NCBI GenBank assembly: GCA_007115705.1
Contig: QXEO01000382.1
Location: 5,709,208 to 5,773,207 of the forward strand
DNA length: 64,000 nucleotides
Source: Dactylis glomerata
Taxonomy: Eukaryota > Streptophyta > Magnoliopsida > Poales > Poaceae
Direction: 5' to 3'
A program made the position numbers and the translations under genes. The notes beneath the pieces were generated by a model, which worked only from the letters and a program-made list of their open reading frames with translations, searched no databases and was not told the origin of the DNA. Positions within the stretch are counted from its first letter, which is position 1. Each line of letters opens with the position of its first letter. Of the stretch, positions 1 to 10,400 are shown in pieces.

Positions 1-1196
1 TAGGATCCTAATCCCAGTTAATCAGCAGTTACGTCCTTCGATCCTGGCCGATAGACGCTTAGTTAGAGGCGTCGCCGCAAGAGTTTGCGCCGGGCGCTTC
101 TCTAAAGTTTGGCTTGCAGCAAGAAAAATAATTCGAATATGTTGGAGAAGTAAGCGCCTCAAATTGGAAGCTGCGTTGGAGCTGGGGACTCTTCCGTAGG
201 AGCGCCGGGATTTATTTTCCTTTCATCTCCGCTCAAGCGCCTAAATAAGCGCTTCGCATTGGACATGCCCTAACACCGCCACGCGCATCAGTTTCACCTC
301 CTCTCAACGTCTGATAGGACCGCTTAAATTTATACTTTTGTTTCAATCTATAAAATGAAGCTGGCACCTCTGAGATAACTCGGGACTGTTGTTTCAGCTT
401 TTTTTTTTGAATTATTGAGTTTATAGTTGATTAAAAGGCTACCCAAAGATGATTCAGAGCAAAGGAGGCCTCACTGATTACTGGGTACCTAGCCGAGTCG
501 GCAAGCAGAAATTGATGTTCGTATTTTACTAAGTCAGCGTGACATGCCAACTTCTTCATTTTGGATATCTGGAAAGTTCGAATCTAAATTGAACTAAGCC
601 ATTTGAAAATTTTGAATTTTAGTTATATGTACGCTCTGAATTAATATGTGTAGAATCAAGTATATAGCTGTTTTAAATAGATACGAGAAAGAGAAAAAAT
701 ATTTGGACAAATGAGAGCTCTTATTGGGTACCATGGTATTTTGTCCACCTTAAGTGTTGGGCACCTCTCAAATAGAAAGATGTCTATTTGAGAGCTCACC
801 CTTGGAGATATCATTGGTGTTGTTTTAGGATTTCTTTGACATATTTGGGCCCGCCAAGGAACACCTATTATATTCACAATTTTTCTAAATACTGCATTAT
901 CATATTTTTCAAGTTCTCAAGCTACTCAATAAATTAAGATCCATGTTCCACAAGAGATATTTATCTCATAAGCCTTTTTACGAAGAAAATCCTATAATGT
1001 TTAAGAAGCAACAATATATTGGATGCTGGACTGAGCTCAAATATTCTCCCTATTTGCTCGGCAGTCAGCATTATGGTTTCTTTTTAAGTAACTGTTTTGA
1101 TTTTTCCGCGACTACATTTTTAGATATTTGTTACACCTAAGCTCAATAATTTGGAGTTTTTAGTTATAAAATCTCCAAAGTTGAGGTTTTTTGTTT
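1..1196. other. Intergenic, no gene recognised
   Basis: No ORF here has family features. The first 300 bases are moderately GC-rich and end in a GGACATGCCC word reminiscent of MITE ends, but I found no matching opposite terminus. The rest is AT-rich, with one perfect stem-loop at 765-794. The last five bases before the copia element (GTTAC, 1197-1201) are its target site duplication. Confidence 0.6.
765..794. repeat. Perfect 12-bp stem-loop
   Basis: CTCTCAAATAGA (765-776) is followed by a 6-base loop and its exact reverse complement (783-794). No gene lies next to it. It may be part of a small decayed MITE, but the flanks do not extend the stem. Confidence 0.7.
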
Positions 1197-1201
1197 GTTA
1201 C

Positions 1202-1360
1202 TGTAGAGAGAGGATGTGATGCACGATATATTGATAGGTGCATAGGCACGCATATATATAGGTTACACGGTGGGGCCACCACATCCTCGAATATACAAGA
1301 GAGGAGGGGGCCTAGTGTAAATATACAGGATACATACGTGACGTACATATATACTCAACA
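1202..1360 (-). repeat. 3' LTR of copia-1
   Basis: This 159-bp LTR matches 5996-6154 with four substitutions. On the minus strand it lies downstream of pol, and the pol stop codon (1355-1357) lies just inside it. Confidence 0.95.
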
Positions 1361-4300
1361 CCCCCCCGCAGTCGAAGCGTCGCCAGAGCCGACGCAAAGG
1401 CTGGATCGGAACTCCTCGAAGGACGAGGTAGGAAGTCCCTTGGTCATGATATCCGCGAACTGTTGGGAGGTAGGAACGTGTAGGACACGTATACGCCCAA
1501 GAGCAACCTGTTCGCGAACAAAATGAATGTCGAGCTCGATGTGCTTCGTCCGGCGATGATGAACTGGATTGGCGGAGAGGTAGACAGCCGAAACGTTGTC
1601 GCGGTACACAACAGTGGCCTTGTCGACGGGACAGGAGAGCTCAAGAAGGAGCTGGCGAAGCCACGAGCACTCAGCGACGGCGTTGGCCACGGCGCGATAC
1701 TCAGCCTCGGCACTGGAACGAGAGACTGTAGGCTGACGCTTGGACGACCAGGAGATAAGCGATGGTCCAAGATAAACACAGTACCCAGAGGTGGAGCGCC
1801 GGGTATCAGGGCAGCCCGCCCAGTCTGCATCGGAATAAGCGACGATGTCCGTGGCTGGAGAAGCGTGTAGTGTCAAACCAAGGTCCAGAGTGCCTCGGAT
1901 GTAGCGGAGAATCCGCTTCACTGCAGTCCAGTGAGAGTCACGAGGAGCATGCATATGAAGGCACACCTGCTGAACAGCATACTGAAGCTCCGGACGAGTA
2001 TGAGTGAGGTACTGGAGAGCGCCGACAATAGACCGATAGAAGGACGGATCCGAGGCCGGGGCACCGTCAGTAGCAGAGAGCTTGGCCTTTGTGTCGACAG
2101 GCGTGCTCACAGGATGACAGTTAAGCATGCCAGCACGGTCAAGAAGTTCATGGGCATACTTCCGCTGATGAAGAAAGAACCCGTCCGAGCGGCGAACAAC
2201 CTCAATACCGAGGAAGTAGTGAAGAGGGCCCATATCCTTGATAGCAAACTCAGCACGAAGACGATCAGTGAGCTGTCGGAGAAGCTGAGGAGTGCATGCC
2301 GTCAGGATAATATCATCCACATAGAGGAGCAGGTAGGCGGTGAGACCGCCCTGGCTGTAGATAAACAGCGAAGCATCGGAGCGAGTGGAGCGGAAGCCAA
2401 GCTGATGAAGAAACGCTGCGATGCGCTGGTACCAAGCACGGGGCGCCTGCTTGAGTCCATATAGTGACCGAGACAGCAGACAAACATGATCCGGATGAGC
2501 AGAATCAACGAATCCGGTGGGCTGCTGACAGAACACTTGCTCCTCAAGATGACCATGAAGAAAAGCATTAGAGACATCCATCTGGTGCACTGGCCAGCTG
2601 CGAGAGACCGCAAGCTGGAGAACGGTGAGGACGGTGCCGGGTTTGACAACAGGAGCAAAGGTGTCATGGAAGTCGACACCTTCACGTTGTCGGAAACCGC
2701 GAACCACCCAGCGCGCCTTATGTCGATCAAGAGTGCCATCTGGATGAAACTTATGCTTGAAGACCCACTTCCCGGTAATGACATTGGCATGTCGAGGACG
2801 CGGAACGAGCTGCCATGTGTTGTTACGCTGTAGAGCATCAAACTCCTCCTGCATGGCAGCGAGCCACGAGGGGTCGCGAAGCGCTGCCCTGGCAGAGGTG
2901 GGCAGCGGCGAGGGCGCGGAAGTCGATGTCGCGCAGACGAACTCGTCCGTGGGGTACCGAGTGGACGGGCGAGAGACGCCTGCCCGCGCGCGGGTGACAG
3001 GGCCAGCGCCAGCCGGAGGTGGAGGCGGCGTCGGAGGCGTGCCGGTCGACGTGGCGTCACCCGAGGCGCCGCTCGAGGGTGACGAGGAAGACGGCGAGGC
3101 AGCACCACCCGAGGCTCCGCTCGAGGGTGACGAGGAGGCGGCGCCCGAGACAGAGCTCGAGGGCGAGGCAGGGCCACCCGAGACGGAGCTCAAGGGTGGC
3201 GAGGGGGCGCCCGAGCTCGAAGGCGTCACGGCGCAGGGCCCAGGCACGGCGGCCGGGGCAGGCGGACGGCGAGACGGAGGGTCGCCGGCGCCAGCGGGTG
3301 AAGAGGGGGTCGCCACCTGTTCCTGTGCAAACGGAAAGCAGTGCTCATCAAAGTAAACGTGCCGGGAAGTGAGCACCCGGTGAGACACAGGATCATAGCA
3401 CCGGTAGCCTTTGGTGTTAGCCGGGTAACCCAGGAAGACACACGGAATGGAACGGGGAGCGAGTTTATGTGGGGCGGTGGCGATGGTGCTAGGATAGCAA
3501 CGACAACCGAAGATGCGTAAACCATCATAGGTGGGAGGAGTACCAAAAAGGAGATGATGAGGCGTGTAGTTCCATCGAGTGCGACATGGGCGAAGGTTAA
3601 CAAGAAGGGTGGCGGTGGCGAGGGCGTCAGGCCAGAAAGAGGTAGGAACATGGGCGTGGAACAGAAGGGTGCGAACGCAGTCGTTGAGAGTGCGGAGAAC
3701 GCGCTCAGCACGACCATTCTGTTGTGACGTGTATGGACAGGTTAGACGAAAAATGGTGCCATGAGAAGAAAGAAGACTGCGAACAGTGATGTTATCGAAT
3801 TCTTTCCCGTTATCAGTTTGAAGCGCGTGTATGGGGCGACCGAACTGGGTGGAGACATAGGCGTAAAACGCAGTGAGGGTGGCAGCAACGTCAGACTTTT
3901 TGCGAAGTGGAAAAGTCCAAACAAAATGGGAGTAATCATCAAGTAGAACAAGATAATATAGAAACCCAGAATTGCTCGCAACAGGAGAGGTCCATACATC
4001 ACTGTGAATTAACTGAAAAGGAAAAGACGCAACTGTGGAAGAGGAACTAAACGGGAGACGCACATGTTTGCCCAAGCGGCATGCTTCACAGCTATGAGCA
4101 GCCGGTTTATTACATGAAAAGGAAAAATCTCGCAGTATGTGGCGGAGGGCGGTGGAGCTGGGATGACCAAGACGAGCATGCCAAAGGTCGACGCCGGCGG
4201 AGAGTGTACGAGGTCCAGAGCGCGATGAAGGCGGTGTCTGGACTGGATAGAGATCGCCGGGACTCTCACATCGGTGGAGCACCATACGGGTACGGGCATC

Positions 4301-4969
4301 CTTAACAGAAAAACCAAGAGCGTCAAATTCCACAGTTACAGAATTATCACGAGAAAGTGTTTTGACAGAGACTAAGTTATGGCGAAGGTGTGGGGAGACT
4401 AAGACATTATTAAGAGACAGTGGTCGAGAGGTGGAGGGAAAAGCAGCGGAACCGATGTGTGTAATAGGAAGACTAGCGCCGTTGCCGACGATGATGCGAG
4501 AATTAGTGGAGGTGGGAGACAAGGAGGATAGGTTACCCGGGTAGGCGGCCATGTGAGAGGAGGCGCCAGAGTCCATGAGGTACGGAACACCACCAGAAGA
4601 GCCCGCAGGAGCAACCTGCTGAAGAGCGGCGACGAGCGCAGGGTCCCAGCCTGCCTGCTGGGAGGGCGCGTAGGACGGCGTGCCGCCGTAAGTGGGCGCA
4701 TAGGGCTGCTGCGGCGCAGCGTAGAGAGCCTGATGAGCCTGCGGACGGGCGCCGAGGATGCCGGGGATGGGGGGGGCGCGGCACGGGCATGGTGTAGGCG
4801 TGCACGACCCCCGTCCAAGGGTTGTAACCGCCGCTCCAGGGCGGCAGCTGGTTGGCGGGTGGGGCGCCACCGCCCGCGTAGCCACCGTTGTTGCGTCCGC
4901 CGCCACGCCCGCGACGACGGCGTCCCTGTTGCTGCTGTTGGGGGGCGGCGGGGGCGCAGCCTGGGGCAC
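1355..4969 (-). CDS. Copia-1 pol polyprotein
   Basis: This open frame of 1204 codons encodes the copia enzymes in order. The aspartic protease has DSGAS at about residues 133-137. The GAG-pre-integrase zinc region follows (HARLGH then CEAC, roughly 265-300). The integrase core shows HSDVW, QTDNGKEF and NGRAERVL as the three catalytic acid sites. RT has YVDD, and RNase H has SDADWAG and SSAEAEYRA. The last domain motif is ADIMTKGL. The first 65 or so residues look like out-of-frame GC-rich translation, so the true pol reading probably enters this frame near a G run around 4770. No stop or frameshift is seen in the enzyme domains. The stop codon lies six bases inside the 3' LTR. The protein would act in cytoplasmic virus-like particles and the nucleus. 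Confidence 0.93.
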   Translation of the reverse strand: MPQAAPPPPPNSSNRDAVVAGVAADATTVATRAVAPHPPTSCRPGAAVTTLGRGSCTPTPCPCRAPPIPGILGARPQAHQALYAAPQQPYAPTYGGTPSYAPSQQAGWDPALVAALQQVAPAGSSGGVPYLMDSGASSHMAAYPGNLSSLSPTSTNSRIIVGNGASLPITHIGSAAFPSTSRPLSLNNVLVSPHLRHNLVSVKTLSRDNSVTVEFDALGFSVKDARTRMVLHRCESPGDLYPVQTPPSSRSGPRTLSAGVDLWHARLGHPSSTALRHILRDFSFSCNKPAAHSCEACRLGKHVRLPFSSSSTVASFPFQLIHSDVWTSPVASNSGFLYYLVLLDDYSHFVWTFPLRKKSDVAATLTAFYAYVSTQFGRPIHALQTDNGKEFDNITVRSLLSSHGTIFRLTCPYTSQQNGRAERVLRTLNDCVRTLLFHAHVPTSFWPDALATATLLVNLRPCRTRWNYTPHHLLFGTPPTYDGLRIFGCRCYPSTIATAPHKLAPRSIPCVFLGYPANTKGYRCYDPVSHRVLTSRHVYFDEHCFPFAQEQVATPSSPAGAGDPPSRRPPAPAAVPGPCAVTPSSSGAPSPPLSSVSGGPASPSSSVSGAASSSPSSGASGGAASPSSSSPSSGASGDATSTGTPPTPPPPPAGAGPVTRARAGVSRPSTRYPTDEFVCATSTSAPSPLPTSARAALRDPSWLAAMQEEFDALQRNNTWQLVPRPRHANVITGKWVFKHKFHPDGTLDRHKARWVVRGFRQREGVDFHDTFAPVVKPGTVLTVLQLAVSRSWPVHQMDVSNAFLHGHLEEQVFCQQPTGFVDSAHPDHVCLLSRSLYGLKQAPRAWYQRIAAFLHQLGFRSTRSDASLFIYSQGGLTAYLLLYVDDIILTACTPQLLRQLTDRLRAEFAIKDMGPLHYFLGIEVVRRSDGFFLHQRKYAHELLDRAGMLNCHPVSTPVDTKAKLSATDGAPASDPSFYRSIVGALQYLTHTRPELQYAVQQVCLHMHAPRDSHWTAVKRILRYIRGTLDLGLTLHASPATDIVAYSDADWAGCPDTRRSTSGYCVYLGPSLISWSSKRQPTVSRSSAEAEYRAVANAVAECSWLRQLLLELSCPVDKATVVYRDNVSAVYLSANPVHHRRTKHIELDIHFVREQVALGRIRVLHVPTSQQFADIMTKGLPTSSFEEFRSSLCVGSGDASTAGGC
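1361..1370 (-). promoter_or_regulatory. Polypurine tract of copia-1
   Basis: On the minus strand this reads TGCGGGGGGG and directly abuts the 3' LTR, the place for plus-strand DNA priming. It is also coding: the last pol codons run through it. Confidence 0.8.
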
Positions 4970-5739
4970 CGGGGGGCGCGCAGTGAAGGGCGCCGGGGGG
5001 CGCGCCGCAGGAGGAGTCGGCGCGGGGGCGCCGCAGCGCCGTAGCCGAGCCCAGCGGCCAGCGCGGTGTGGGACACACGCGCGCGCAGTTTCAGCAGACG
5101 ACGTTCCTCGAGGCGGAGGTAGGAGACTGCGCGCTCGAAGGTGGGGTTAGTCATGAGGGTGAGATTGGAGGCGGCATTACCGAGATCCTCGCTGAGACCG
5201 GCGGTGAGCGTGGAGAGGAGGAGTTCGTCGCCCATCGTGAAGCCGAGGTCCTGAAGCTCGTCGGAGAGGGCCTTGAGGCGCAGGCAGTAGTCGTCCAGGG
5301 AGAGAACGCCCTGGAGAGTACCGAAGAATTCCTGCTGCAGGAAGACGACCCGCTAGAGCTTGTTGTCGGTGAAGAGCCCGTTGATCTTCGTCCACACCGT
5401 ACGAGCGTCATCGCCGTCGTGAACGACGGTCTTGAAGATGTCCGGCGCGATGGTGAGGAAGAGCCAGCGGATGATGGTGGCGTCGATCGCCATCCAGTCG
5501 CTGTCGCGCTGCATGGAGAGGAGGTCGACGGTGCCGTCGATGTGGTCGCGGAGGTTGTACTCACGGAAGAGGAGGTAGAAGTACGTCTTCCATGGATGGT
5601 AGTTGTTGTCGGTGCGGGAAAGCTTGATGGGAACGTGGTCGGCGATGGGGATGTCGCGGAGTTGGGCGGCGGTGGGCGGAGCGGAGTCGGAGGAGGGGGA
5701 AGAGGCGAAGGGATTTCTGGTGGCGGAGACGGAGGACAT
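4770..5739 (-). pseudogene. Copia-1 gag, broken
   Basis: The ATG at 5739 opens a copia gag (UBN2-type capsid region), with WKTYFYLLFREYNL near residue 50. The frame meets TAG at 5353-5355 and then continues in the same frame with clear gag sequence (MGDELLLSTLTAGLSEDLGN). In the GC-rich part downstream the plausible frame changes twice, near 5040 and near the G run at about 4770. The middle piece has a Q5 run and an RRRRGRGGGRN basic region, as at a gag C terminus. Family members usually carry glutamine (CAG) at the stop position, so CAG to TAG is likely. Sequencing error in the homopolymers could explain one of the shifts. Confidence 0.85.
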
Positions 5740-5983
5740 GGTGGTGGTGGTTGGCAGCGGTGGTGGTGGAAGAGGGGGGCGGCGGCGCTAGAGGGCGCCG
5801 GCCTAGGTGGTGGGGGAAGGGGGGACGGCGGCTAGGAGGGCGTCGACCTAGGGTTAGGTGGTGGGGAGAGGAGGGGGGGCGGCGGCCATGAGGGCGCCGG
5901 CCTAGGGTTGGGGAGGAGATGAGGGGGCGGCGGCCAGGAGGGAGGAGGGGGGGCGGCGGCCTAGGGTTAGGATCGTGGGACGG

Positions 5984-5995
5984 TGTATGATACCA
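5984..5995 (-). promoter_or_regulatory. Primer binding site of copia-1
   Basis: Just inside the 5' LTR the minus strand reads TGGTATCAT. Its first eight bases match the complement of the plant initiator tRNA-Met 3' end, the usual copia primer. The later bases diverge. Confidence 0.8.
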
Positions 5996-6154
5996 TGTAG
6001 AGAGAGGATGTGATGCACGATATATTGATAGGTGCATAGGCATGCATATATATAGGTTACACGGTGGGGCCGCCACATCCTCGAATATACAAGAGAGGAG
6101 GGGGCCTAGTGTAAATATACATGATACATACGTGCCGTACATATATACTCAACA
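5996..6154 (-). repeat. 5' LTR of copia-1
   Basis: This 159-bp LTR (TG...CA) is followed by the target duplication GTTAC. It is the partner of 1202-1360. Confidence 0.95.
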
Positions 6155-6241
6155 GTTACTACGACCCAACTGATGCATGTTTGTGCAATTTACTCTTTGC
6201 TAGCCAATCTATTATTAATTCGCAACCCATGAAAGTTCCTA

Positions 6242-6373
6242 CTCCCTCGTCTGATCGAAAAGTCTATCGAATAATTTAGTACAATTTAATATAAAGTTGT
6301 ATTGGCTAAAGCCAACAACATTTTTCGATAGCTTAGTATAAAGTTATACTAGACCATTCTCGATCAGAGGGAG
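6242..6373. mobile_element. Stowaway-type MITE
   Basis: This 132-bp palindromic element starts CTCCCTCGTCTGATCGA and ends TCGATCAGAGGGAG. It is flanked by the dinucleotide TA on both sides (6240-6241 and 6374-6375), the Tc1/Mariner signature. The interior is AT-rich and partly self-complementary. It has no coding capacity. Confidence 0.85.
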
Positions 6374-6375
6374 TA

Positions 6376-7430
6376 CACGATAAATTACACACTTTGTGTT
6401 TCATAGCTAGTTTATGCTGACATAAGGAAACAACCTGTCTCAGCTAAACTGGTACTGCTCCGGTCACACGGTGTGTAGATCTGCACCGCACATACCGTGT
6501 GACAGGCTAAAGACGGTTTGCACATACCATGTGACGAGCTGGCAGCCTTTCATCTTCTGACTTGCTTGCAGGACAAAAGATGTTCCAAGCACACAGCCCA
6601 CAGAGATGGCGAGTCGTTACACTGTCTCGCTCTAAACCAGCTCAAGCAGGAAGACGCTCGGAATGCTCCAGTTCCAGCCATTCCAGTGGGCTTTTTTCGC
6701 CGCTCGGATCTAGAACTAGTAGAAAATTCATGTATGCAATGTTGTCATTAGCTGGTCGAGATTATATGTCAGCAACAGAGAATCTTACAGCTGCATTATC
6801 TACATAAACAATCCCGCCTCGTCGGCCTAGAATGGGTTGTTAATTTGGTCACAAATAGTTCTGCAAACTAACCACAAATTTTAGTTAATGATGTTCGATC
6901 CAGTCTTGACGGCGGTTATGGATGAGGACGCGGTGAGACTGATGTTTTGGCCGTATCATCAAATGCAGTGGTCTGGGGAGTCAGCACCAGTATCAGGCTA
7001 TCGTTGTCACTCCATGTTTCTGCCTATTTCTGAAACTCTGCCAGGTCAACTCAACAACCATTAGTGGTCGGGGGTTCATCTTGTGATCTTGTCAACGGTG
7101 GGGACGTTTTCATGTACAGAACAGCACCTTAATTTTTTGCTGAGGTCAAGTCTCAAAAACACTAATTTTCTGAAGAGCCGAAAAAGAAAGATCATGGTGA
7201 GACTGATATTGGGACAGAAAAGGTATAGCCGAACGAGACAGTTCTTTCATTGATAAACAGAAGGGGTAGACAAAAGAATTTACATCACGGGGGCAACCAA
7301 GGATCACAAGCACACTAGCTATCTCAGTTCCCTTAACTTGAAACAAATGCAATCAGCTTATCCAGCGTTCAATTCTGCATCCAGAATACTTTCTACGCCA
7401 CCACCTCGCCTCTAAAACCCTATCAAGGAT
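6376..7430. other. Intergenic and kinase 3' flank
   Basis: I see no supported gene. Short ORFs at 6518-6807 match no family I recognise. Around 6460-6535 a CACA.CGTGTGAC-like word recurs three times in both orientations. The part nearest 7431 should hold the 3' UTR of the kinase gene. Confidence 0.5.
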
Positions 7431-10400
7431 TCAGGGGCCCCTGTGCGGTCTGAAGCAGGAGAGGCAGCCGAGACCCCTCGTCTGATCCACAGGGATCATG
7501 CCCCCGCCCTTGGACGTGTCGATCGCCTCCAGCATGGACACCACCTCGGCCATCTCGGGCCGCTTGTCGGGGTTCGCGTCCCAGCAGCGCTTCATCACGT
7601 TGGCGAAAGAGCTCGGGCAGCAGCGCGGTATCTCTGGCCTCAGGTTCTGCAGATTAGAGATTGTATTCGTCAAGTGTTCAATAGTTCACAATTCAGCATA
7701 TAAACATGCATGGAGGAATTGCAGATTTGCACCTGACGGACAACAGCAGATGTGACCTCTGAGAAGCTCAAGTCTGCGTACGGCATATCACAGCAGTATA
7801 CCTCCCATAAGCAAATACCATAGCTATAGACATCACATTTCCTGTTGTAAGGGTTGCCGTTGAGAACCTGCACATCAGATGCCGATGTAAGGCATATAAC
7901 ATTCAAGGCTGCTAGCATACACAACGGGCTGTTTGATGTGGAAACGTAAAATTGTATGAGAACACAGCATGACCAGGGACCATCCAATAAAAAGATACCT
8001 CAGGTGCCATGTAACCCAAGGTGCCTGTTTCGCCTGTCATGTCGCTGGGATTTGCAGCCTCATGGCGAGCAACACCAAAATCCGCAATTTTTACAGTTCT
8101 TGTTTTGTCAAGGAGCATATTTTCAGTCTTCACGTCACGATGCACAATTTTCTTCGAGTGAAGATAACTTAATCTATCAAAGATTAGATGTCAGTATTCC
8201 TCAAATACATGAGAACTTTGGAATCTACCGGGAGTCAAAATTTATATTGCAAGACAGATGAGAATGCAAGTAAACTACTTACCCCCTGGCAAGGTCAAGA
8301 GCTATTTGAACCACAACTTTGAAAGCTAACTTCCTTCTCCTGTTCTTGATCAGAAATGTTTTTAGTGCACCTCCAGCAAGGTACTCCACAATAACACAGC
8401 AGACGTTACTTGGCATGCCAATATTTCCATTTTCTGTCTGAATATTCAGATCCCTAGCACCCATTATAGCCCCTATAAACTGTACAGGTAAACCGAAGCT
8501 GTTATTAGGGCATTATTCATGTTTAATAGTATGGTACAAGACACTACTTGTCAAGTATCTTAATAATATGGAAATGATATGAGAACTACAAAAATTAAGT
8601 ACTATAACAGCAGGGCAATTGAGAAGTCAAAAGCACTGGTGCAGGTGAACACTTATTATTTTTAACTGAAATTAATATTTTATAACAAATCCCAACATTG
8701 GAGATTCGTTTCATTTTAGTGTCATTTTCAAAGAATCAATAAATGCATCAAATGATGCATGTCAAAACAGCAAAGCAGGTAGGAAACACAATAACTTTTC
8801 AAGCCAAATAGTACCTTAGTTACATTTGGATGGTCAAGCTTGTGCCAGACAGAGACTTCTTGTGAAAACGATGCTCTTACTGCCGTTATTTCTTGTTCTG
8901 ACCTCTGACCATCCTCCCCCCAGTCAAGCAATTTCACTGAAACATAACTGGTGTTAACCATCCATGTTTAAAAATGACAGTTGGGGTAAGAGGCTTCCAC
9001 ATCCGTAGCAAACTACTGTCCTGAATTTGGAATTAAGAATTGATGTGAAAGGCTTGTGCCAGCATTCTAAAACCTAAAGGGCGCTAGCCTACCCGGCCAA
9101 CCAGGCTATCCTCGCGTTCCGCGTGTTGCTGGTTCGTTCGATGGAGCTACACAGTAATTTTCCGATCCCACTTTTCACCTCAGCCGTCGGATCCAGTAAT
9201 TTTTTTGTCACTTGCTGTTCTTCTAAACGAGTCGATGACGCGTGGGACCAGCCAGGTGCGGGACCAGCGGTGGAAGGCAGCGATGCACGCTCGTTCGCGT
9301 CACCTTCCTTTCCTCCTTTTCCACTGTGCAGTGAAAACCTAGATCGAGAGCTATGCCCCAATCAGCTACCTACCTCATTTTCTCCCCAATCCCCGTCTCC
9401 TCTCCTCCTCCCCCAAACCTGGATCTATGCCGGCGGCGGCTGGACACGGGAGCCGGCTGCCGGGAGCGGTTGGACACGGCCGGACGTGGCCGGACGCGGC
9501 CGGACGCGGTGGCGGCCGTTGACGCGGGAGCCGGCAGCGGCAGCGGTTGGACGCGGTGGCAGCCGTTGACGCGGGAGCTGGCGGCGGGGGCCACTGGATG
9601 TGGAAGCGGTGGCAGCAAGGAGGGCATGGACGAGTGGAGGCCTCGTCGCCTCTGCACATCCACGGAAGAGGATGTGGTGCTGGGAGACCGGTGGCGGCGG
9701 TGGCGCATCGAAGAGCTCGACGATGGTGGCCTTGGTGCCGCCCGTGAGCTCGGCCATGGGGTGCCGCCCGTGAGCTCGTCCATGGAGGATGCTGTCTAAG
9801 TGAGCGCCTCCGCGTCGACTCTGCCCATGGACGACGCTTTTGTGCGCCACTACGCGGTCTCCGACGCAGTCCGGCGCTGAGGACGGACCACCCATGGCGC
9901 CAAGGTGAGCTTCTGCTGATCCCTCTTCTCATCCGCTCCTGATCTCTCCCTTCTGCGATTTGCTATGTCTTCTGGTTCGTTACCAACTTCCATATCCTTG
10001 GTTGTGTTAAGTTTAATTTGTTTTAGTCCTTTAGGTAGTGCATGAAAATAATCTATATATGTGCTCTCAGTGGGTGAGATGTCTCTAAATTGTGAAATAT
10101 TGGTCATCCAGATCTGGATTCTCTATAACAGTGGCTTTGATTTTTGAAATTTACAGAGGCCAATGTAACCTATATATCTAAAAAAATATTCCCCTTCTAC
10201 AAATAATCAAATATGCAACTTTAGGTTCAGTTTTCCAGTTTGAAACAATGTGCAATTCGAATTTTCTCTGACAGATCCAAACCCATTGTTTTTTAGTAAA
10301 TTCCATTGTGTCAGTTGTATATGCTCTTATTCTTGTTATTTCAGAATATGCTAGATTTTAATCATGTTTTGTGCTTGCAGGGAGAAATATGATTCTGACA

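Larger units (their letters stand above)
1202..6154 (-). mobile_element. Complete Ty1/copia LTR retrotransposon (copia-1)
   Basis: The element lies on the minus strand. It has two 159-bp LTRs that begin TG and end CA, and the flanking 5-bp duplication GTTAC is seen at 1197-1201 and 6155-6159. The minus-strand order is 5' LTR (5996-6154), PBS, gag, pol, PPT and 3' LTR (1202-1360). The pol order protease, integrase, RT, RNase H defines Ty1/copia. The very short LTRs and the initiator-Met PBS suggest the Ale/Retrofit group, which is an inference. By eye the LTRs differ at 4 of 159 positions. Pol is open, but gag has a stop codon and at least two frame changes, so the copy is probably not autonomous. 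Confidence 0.95.

Noticed and set aside
2302..3177. Long ORFs on both strands inside copia-1 pol (such as 2302-3177 minus and 2757-3356 plus)
   Set aside because: They are GC-driven shadows of the pol frame and have no family motifs of their own.
6700..6725. TCTAGAACTAGT, a 12-mer also found in pBluescript-type polylinkers
   Set aside because: Flanking bases do not continue the polylinker on both sides, and nothing else vector-like is near. A chance match of adjacent XbaI- and SpeI-type sites is more likely than contamination.
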